Shown piece after piece: positions 6,841-10,333 of a stretch of DNA of 10,333 bases (its first letter is position 1; the number at the start of each line of letters is the position of its first letter). The position numbers and the translations under genes were made by a program. The DNA comes from DATEMK01 sp035275625 (GTDB lineage: Bacteria; Bacteroidota; Bacteroidia; AKYH767-A; OLB10), in the NCBI GenBank assembly GCA_035275625.1, contig DATEMK010000390.1, positions 1-10,333 of the forward strand, in the 5' to 3' direction. The notes beneath the pieces were generated by a model, which was given only the letters and a program-made list of their open reading frames with translations, searched no databases and was not told the origin of the DNA.

Positions 6841-7413
6841 TTAATTTGTTTTTGCCACATTTAGTAATTTGGAACTGATATCCAGTTCTTCGGCTTTGGA
6901 AAGATCCACATTTATCTGCAGCCTTATTTTATTATTCTCAGTAAAAAAACGCACCGTACCGCCCCATTTGTAAAAATTCGGGACATCGCTTACCGTCAGG
7001 ACCCCCTTCCCTGAAACCGCTGAAAGAATTTTTTTTGTTGTTTCAACATCGTCTGAGCTTATATAAAGTATCTGGCAATTGCTTATATTTTTCACATCAT
7101 TATACCGTTGTATCTTTATCGGATGCGTACCGAATCTTTCTCCTGCTACTGTTTCATCGAGGTAAGAGCCAAAAGGATCATCTCCTATGATGCCTATTAT
7201 AAAAGGATCATCAGGTTCTTTAAAAGAAGAGGGGGGCCATTCAATAAATTGTGTGAAGTTGTAAAGGAACACGGCTTTCACCTGGTACTCAGGCGCAGTT
7301 TTATTTTGTCCGCACAAAAGGTGGCTCATTAAAACTAAAAATAGCAAGCTATAGCAGGTTTTTTTCAGTATCCTGTTATATAACACCGGGACATGAACAA
7401 TCAAATTTTTCAA
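6841..7413 (-). CDS. YfiR/DUF4154-family periplasmic protein, 190 aa
   Basis: This is a small secreted protein of the YfiR family. In Pseudomonas, YfiR binds and represses the CHASE8-type diguanylate cyclase YfiN from the periplasm. A signal peptide covers about 15-36 (hydrophobic SLLFLVLMSHLL, ending CGQ). Family motifs follow in order: YQVKAVFLYNFTQFIEWP (43-60), GIIGDDPFG (74-82), NCQILYIS (112-119), VLTVSD (138-143), GGTVRFF...IRLQIN (151-168) and ISSKLLNVA (179-187). The first start is TTG at 7413, overlapping the receptor's TGA as TTGA, which would allow translational coupling. A GTG at 7386 (codon 10) would give a shorter n-region and is also plausible. The mature part has only one cysteine (C113), so the disulphides of Pseudomonas YfiR are absent. 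I infer that it passes receptor state to the kinase encoded downstream. Confidence 0.92.
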   Translation of the reverse strand: MKNLIVHVPVLYNRILKKTCYSLLFLVLMSHLLCGQNKTAPEYQVKAVFLYNFTQFIEWPPSSFKEPDDPFIIGIIGDDPFGSYLDETVAGERFGTHPIKIQRYNDVKNISNCQILYISSDDVETTKKILSAVSGKGVLTVSDVPNFYKWGGTVRFFTENNKIRLQINVDLSKAEELDISSKLLNVAKTN

Positions 7414-9680
7414 AAGCTAACCGTTATCCTTCCGTAAATACTCCTTGGTATCTGAATACTTCCTGATGAACCGTGATATTTCTGCGCAAGGTTTGTTCCT
7501 ACTACAGAAACTGTAACCCATTTATAATTGTATGCGAGCCTTAAATCGAAGGTAAGATAGGAAGGTATAGAAGGCAGCGTTAAAGCAGCCGGAACCACGT
7601 CAACATACCTGACGATACAGTCTATCTGAAAATGCTTTGCAACTTCTATCATAGATTGAATCAGAAATTGATTTTGCGGATCAATAGCTTCCAGCAAATA
7701 GCTTTGCGGATATGTAAGTGTAGAGGTTGTGGCGAACTTCTGATGCAGCCAGTTATAACCGCCACGCACCTTCCACCAGCTTGTTACTATCGCTTCTGCT
7801 GAAACTTCAATGCCCGATGTATTAGCTTTAAGATTATTTCCGAAATAGAATTCCGAAGGAGACGCTGGATTTGTATCGAGACTTCTCAGTCTTGTATATT
7901 GATTATAATAGGTGGCAATAGAAAAAGACACATTGTCTATTGGCTGCATGCGATAGCCCAGTTCGTATGCCAATAAATTTTCTGACTTAAAGCTTACAGG
8001 TGAAGCAATGTCTGCATCCAAACGGCTTGGGGTCCTGACTGCACGCGAAACGGAGGCCCATAAAGTATTTTTATCATTGATGAAATATGCTAAGCGCACT
8101 GTGGGCTGAAACTCTAAACCCGTGTAGTCGTTGTGCAGCACCTTTGTTCCGATTGTTAAATCAATGCGTTCAGGAATTATAGCAATCTGATCCTGCACAA
8201 AGCCGCTATATAGCAAAAGAGTTTTACGATTGGGCTGAATGGTATTCGCTGCGCTGTTGAAGCTATTGTCAGCAGTCCTGTAGCCAATTCCCCATACAAT
8301 CTTATTCCTGCTGCCGATAGAGAAATTGTGCTGCATGTCTATATCGAATGTGTTAAATTCATCAATAAAACTACCGGGAACATTCCGGTAAGTGCGGTCG
8401 AAATAGCTCTGCACGGTGACACCCGATTTATCAGAGAAACGATATGTCCAGCGTGCCACCATATTCTGTCCGTTCACCAGCGTGCTGGCTGAATCATTTT
8501 CTTTACCATCATATAAATCACCCTGCAAGGTAAATGTACTTTTTGTTGACGGGATGTAGTCCATCCGGAAACCTCCCTGGCTGATGCCCCATGCATCTTT
8601 GGCATCAATGCCATTAGCAAGAGTTGAGCTGTTTATGTCATAACGTTGCGCATACACCCTGTAAAAAAAGGTGGTGTCAATATGAGATCCATACCTGAGT
8701 GCACCAAAATCTTTGAGTGAACCTCCGCTTGCGCCCGAAGCATATATGCCCTGTGTTTCTTTAGCACTTTTACTAATAATATTTACAATTCCGTTTACCG
8801 CATTAGCGCCCCATAGTGATCCTCCGGGCCCGCTTATTACTTCTATCTGTTTTACATCCTCCAGCAAAACATTTTGCACATCCCAATAAACACCTCCCAG
8901 CAGAGGAGTATAAACAGTCCGGCCGTCTATCAGCACCAATAATTTATTGCCAAAAGAAGTATTATCAATGGGATACCCGTTAAATCCTCTTGAAGAAATC
9001 CGGGTATTATGCGCTCCCGAAGAATACACCTGCATGTTAGTGGCCAGCCTCAAAGCTCCCGGCAGTCTCAATGTGCCCGATCTTTTTATTTCTTCACCTG
9101 TAACCACCTGTATAGCGGAGGCAACTTCAGAGAGCTTTTCAGGACTTTTGGAAACAGAGGTCACCACAATGTTCATAAGATCTTCAACCGAAAGCTTTTT
9201 TAATTCTTTTACGCGAAGGGTGTCCGTTTGACCGAAGGATTTGAAGGGAACTATACCGAAAAAACAAATTAGCAGAATTAGCGCTAATACATTTTGCTTT
9301 ACTATCCTGCTGAGGATTTTAGTAAGATCATTAACATCAGCAGGCTTGACAATAAACTCTGCTGCACCTAATTGTATGTTTTCTTCAATTACAGAAGGAT
9401 CAGCGGAAGTTGAATACATAAAAACAGGGGTATTCTTTAATCTCTCGATTTTTTTTATTTCTTTAAGGCACTGCTGCCCGTTCATGCGGGGCATGTTTAT
9501 GTCAATAAAAATGAAATCCGGAACAAAGTTTTCCTCCGCTTTTATTTTTTCGAGAGCATGAATTCCATCATCTGCAAAAATGCAGTTCACTGAATCATCA
9601 GCCTGTTTCATTGCATAACTAAAAATTTCCTGGTCATCGGTATCGTCATCAATTAAGAAAACGGTAGGTGTTCGTTCCAT
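7410..9680 (-). CDS. Receiver domain fused to a TonB-dependent outer-membrane receptor, 756 aa
   Basis: Residues 1-127 are a complete Rcp1-like receiver with D11-D12-D13, acceptor D60 (FIFIDINMP), S90-T91 (YSTSAD) and K112-P113. Without a break, basic residues (R125, K128) and a hydrophobic segment (131-146, ending FKSFGQ) follow: a Sec signal peptide lying inside the protein. Next come LKKLSVEDLMNIVVTSVSK, a plug domain (about 160-308: KLLVLIDGRTVY, VEVISGPGGSLWGANAVNG-type motifs) and a 22-strand-type beta barrel ending in the terminal phenylalanine of GRITVSF. I chose the ATG at 9680; an upstream TTG at 9701 overlaps a possible -7 box. There is no in-frame ATG, GTG or TTG between the ATG codon of M88 and the signal peptide, so the receptor seems to be made only as part of the fusion. 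It heads the receptor-YfiR-kinase cluster. The substrate is unknown. Alternatives are an assembly error or a recent gene joining. Confidence 0.9.
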   Translation of the reverse strand: MERTPTVFLIDDDTDDQEIFSYAMKQADDSVNCIFADDGIHALEKIKAEENFVPDFIFIDINMPRMNGQQCLKEIKKIERLKNTPVFMYSTSADPSVIEENIQLGAAEFIVKPADVNDLTKILSRIVKQNVLALILLICFFGIVPFKSFGQTDTLRVKELKKLSVEDLMNIVVTSVSKSPEKLSEVASAIQVVTGEEIKRSGTLRLPGALRLATNMQVYSSGAHNTRISSRGFNGYPIDNTSFGNKLLVLIDGRTVYTPLLGGVYWDVQNVLLEDVKQIEVISGPGGSLWGANAVNGIVNIISKSAKETQGIYASGASGGSLKDFGALRYGSHIDTTFFYRVYAQRYDINSSTLANGIDAKDAWGISQGGFRMDYIPSTKSTFTLQGDLYDGKENDSASTLVNGQNMVARWTYRFSDKSGVTVQSYFDRTYRNVPGSFIDEFNTFDIDMQHNFSIGSRNKIVWGIGYRTADNSFNSAANTIQPNRKTLLLYSGFVQDQIAIIPERIDLTIGTKVLHNDYTGLEFQPTVRLAYFINDKNTLWASVSRAVRTPSRLDADIASPVSFKSENLLAYELGYRMQPIDNVSFSIATYYNQYTRLRSLDTNPASPSEFYFGNNLKANTSGIEVSAEAIVTSWWKVRGGYNWLHQKFATTSTLTYPQSYLLEAIDPQNQFLIQSMIEVAKHFQIDCIVRYVDVVPAALTLPSIPSYLTFDLRLAYNYKWVTVSVVGTNLAQKYHGSSGSIQIPRSIYGRITVSF
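9228..9299 (-). other. Internal signal peptide at the receiver-receptor junction
   Basis: This encodes residues 128-151 of the fusion: KQN, then the hydrophobic run VLALILLICFFGIV, then PFKSFGQ. It has the charge pattern of a normal signal peptide, with positive residues before the hydrophobic run and a -FGQ end typical of Bacteroidota. Processing would probably occur near G150. In an alternative frame the DNA reads TAG TAA at the junction, but no indel is needed to keep either domain intact. Confidence 0.7.
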
Positions 9681-9698
9681 AAGTCTTGAATTTGATTT

Positions 9699-9706
9699 CA
9701 AAAATA
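9699..9706 (-). promoter_or_regulatory. Candidate -7 box for the fusion-YfiR-kinase operon
   Basis: The minus strand reads TATTTTTG, which fits TAnnTTTG and lies 18 bases before the ATG at 9680. The nearest TTG upstream (9721-9723) is only 14 bases away, shorter than usual. The region is T-rich, so a chance match is possible. A promoter is expected here because a terminator lies just upstream at 9752-9786. Confidence 0.25.
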
Positions 9707-9751
9707 AGATTAGTTTTTCACAAAAAATATATTCCTGCCTTTTATGCCGTT

Positions 9752-9786
9752 AAAAAAAAATGCAGAACTGGCATCCCGCATTTTTT
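9752..9786 (-). terminator. Intrinsic terminator of the Rcp1-like receiver gene
   Basis: On the minus strand AAAAAATGCGGGA pairs with TTCTGCATTTTTT around the six-base loop TGCCAG: 13 pairs including two G.U pairs, ending in nine T. On the plus strand the two G.U pairs become A.C mismatches, so the structure favours minus-strand RNA. It starts 55 bases after the stop codon at 9842 and separates that gene from the receptor fusion. Confidence 0.75.
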
Positions 9787-9841
9787 AATCTAACCTAAAA
9801 TTAACCCCCTGATTTTTTTATGCTTTTAACTTATTCATGTA

Positions 9842-10297
9842 TTATCCTGAGAGCTGATTCCACGAACTATTTTTCGGAGGCACTCCTTTTTCCCAATCTG
9901 TAAGCAGCACTTTTTTTATCGCTGCTTTAAACTGTTGATGATTAATGGGTTTATGCACATAGAAATGAGCGCCTAAATTATATGACCTTTTGATATCCTC
10001 CGGATTAGCAGAAGTGGAATAAATAATTACCGGAATATTTTTAAGCTGTACATTCTTTTTCATCATTTCGAGGCATTCAAAACCATTGATTAAAGGCATA
10101 TTCAAATCCAATAGAATCAATTGTGGTAAATCTATATCAGGTTTTTCAAGAAAATTCATCAGCTCAAACCCATCTTCTGCTACTCGCAATTCAGTGGATA
10201 AATTAAGTTCATGAAAAGCCTCTTTAAAAAATATCCGGTCATCCTCATCATCTTCTGCAAGTATTATATAATTTTTTTCTTTCCGGTCTGAAAACAT
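9842..10297 (-). CDS. Rcp1-like stand-alone response regulator, 151 aa
   Basis: This is a single receiver domain with no output domain. It has the acidic stretch E15-D16-D17, acceptor D64 (ILLDLNMP), S94-T95 (IIYSTSANPEDI) and K116-P117. This motif set is that of the Rcp1 class, which partners phytochrome-like kinases of the HDLQEPL type such as the one at 4957-6831. A polar tail of about 15 residues (EKGVPPKNSSWNQLSG) follows helix 5. It resembles the receiver fused to the TonB-dependent receptor: both share NMP, NG, CL, LKN, PV and YSTSA in the same order, which suggests duplication. The ATG at 10297 precedes a standard start. Upstream sequence in the window is only 36 bases and shows no firm promoter, so it may be the last gene of a longer operon. 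It ends at a good terminator. By motif and position I infer it is an acceptor for the CHASE8 kinase. Confidence 0.93.
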   Translation of the reverse strand: MFSDRKEKNYIILAEDDEDDRIFFKEAFHELNLSTELRVAEDGFELMNFLEKPDIDLPQLILLDLNMPLINGFECLEMMKKNVQLKNIPVIIYSTSANPEDIKRSYNLGAHFYVHKPINHQQFKAAIKKVLLTDWEKGVPPKNSSWNQLSG

Positions 10298-10333
10298 GAA
10301 AAACGTGTTTTATCTTTCTACTGTTTGTTCAAA

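Noticed and set aside
9228..9330. Fusion explained as a simple frameshift or mis-called start
   Set aside because: Receiver helix 5 and the signal peptide lie in the same frame with no domain truncated, and no start codon is available for a separate receptor. An assembly chimera cannot be excluded from sequence alone.
9241..9561. Open frame of 106 codons opposite the receiver-receptor junction
   Set aside because: It has no domain signature and its length follows from the codon use of the sense gene. I do not consider it a gene or an explanation of the fusion.

Overview
The window comes from a member of the Bacteroidota, probably a Sphingobacteriia/Chitinophagia-like or environmental lineage. 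The support is AT-rich DNA, a TAnnTTTG-type -7 box before the tRNA, few recognisable Shine-Dalgarno sites, exported proteins whose signal peptides end in -GQ, and a TonB-dependent receptor next to two-component genes. No insertion sequence, integrase, CRISPR array or rRNA is visible.

Layout. Positions 2-940 (+) hold the 3' part of folC. A tRNA-Val(UAC) gene on the minus strand (984-1058) follows, with its own promoter. The stretch 1059-1332 holds an inverted repeat over that promoter, a possible 32-codon ORF and two hairpins. All remaining genes lie on the minus strand in two blocks. The first block (4630 to 1333, in transcription order) is an NtrC-type sigma-54 activator, a soluble REC-PAS-HisKA-HATPase kinase and a stand-alone receiver, closely spaced and probably one operon. 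A gene-poor stretch of 326 bases follows. The second block is an Rcp1-like stand-alone receiver (10297-9842, with its own terminator), then a tight cluster: a receiver domain fused to a TonB-dependent receptor (9680-7410), a YfiR/DUF4154 periplasmic protein (7413-6841) and a CHASE8-HAMP-PAS histidine kinase (6831-4957).

How the genes may work together. The second block has parts for every compartment: outer-membrane receptor, periplasmic YfiR-like protein, inner-membrane kinase with the CHASE8-type sensor known from YfiN-like proteins, and cytoplasmic receivers of the Rcp1 type that usually partner this kinase class. It resembles YfiBNR with a TonB-dependent receptor in place of YfiB and a histidine kinase in place of the diguanylate cyclase. 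The most unusual point is that a complete receiver domain is translated in frame with the receptor, its signal peptide lying inside the polypeptide and no ATG, GTG or TTG available to start the receptor separately. The first block reads as a cytoplasmic phosphorelay ending on a sigma-54 transcription activator. The window contains five receiver domains and two histidine kinases.
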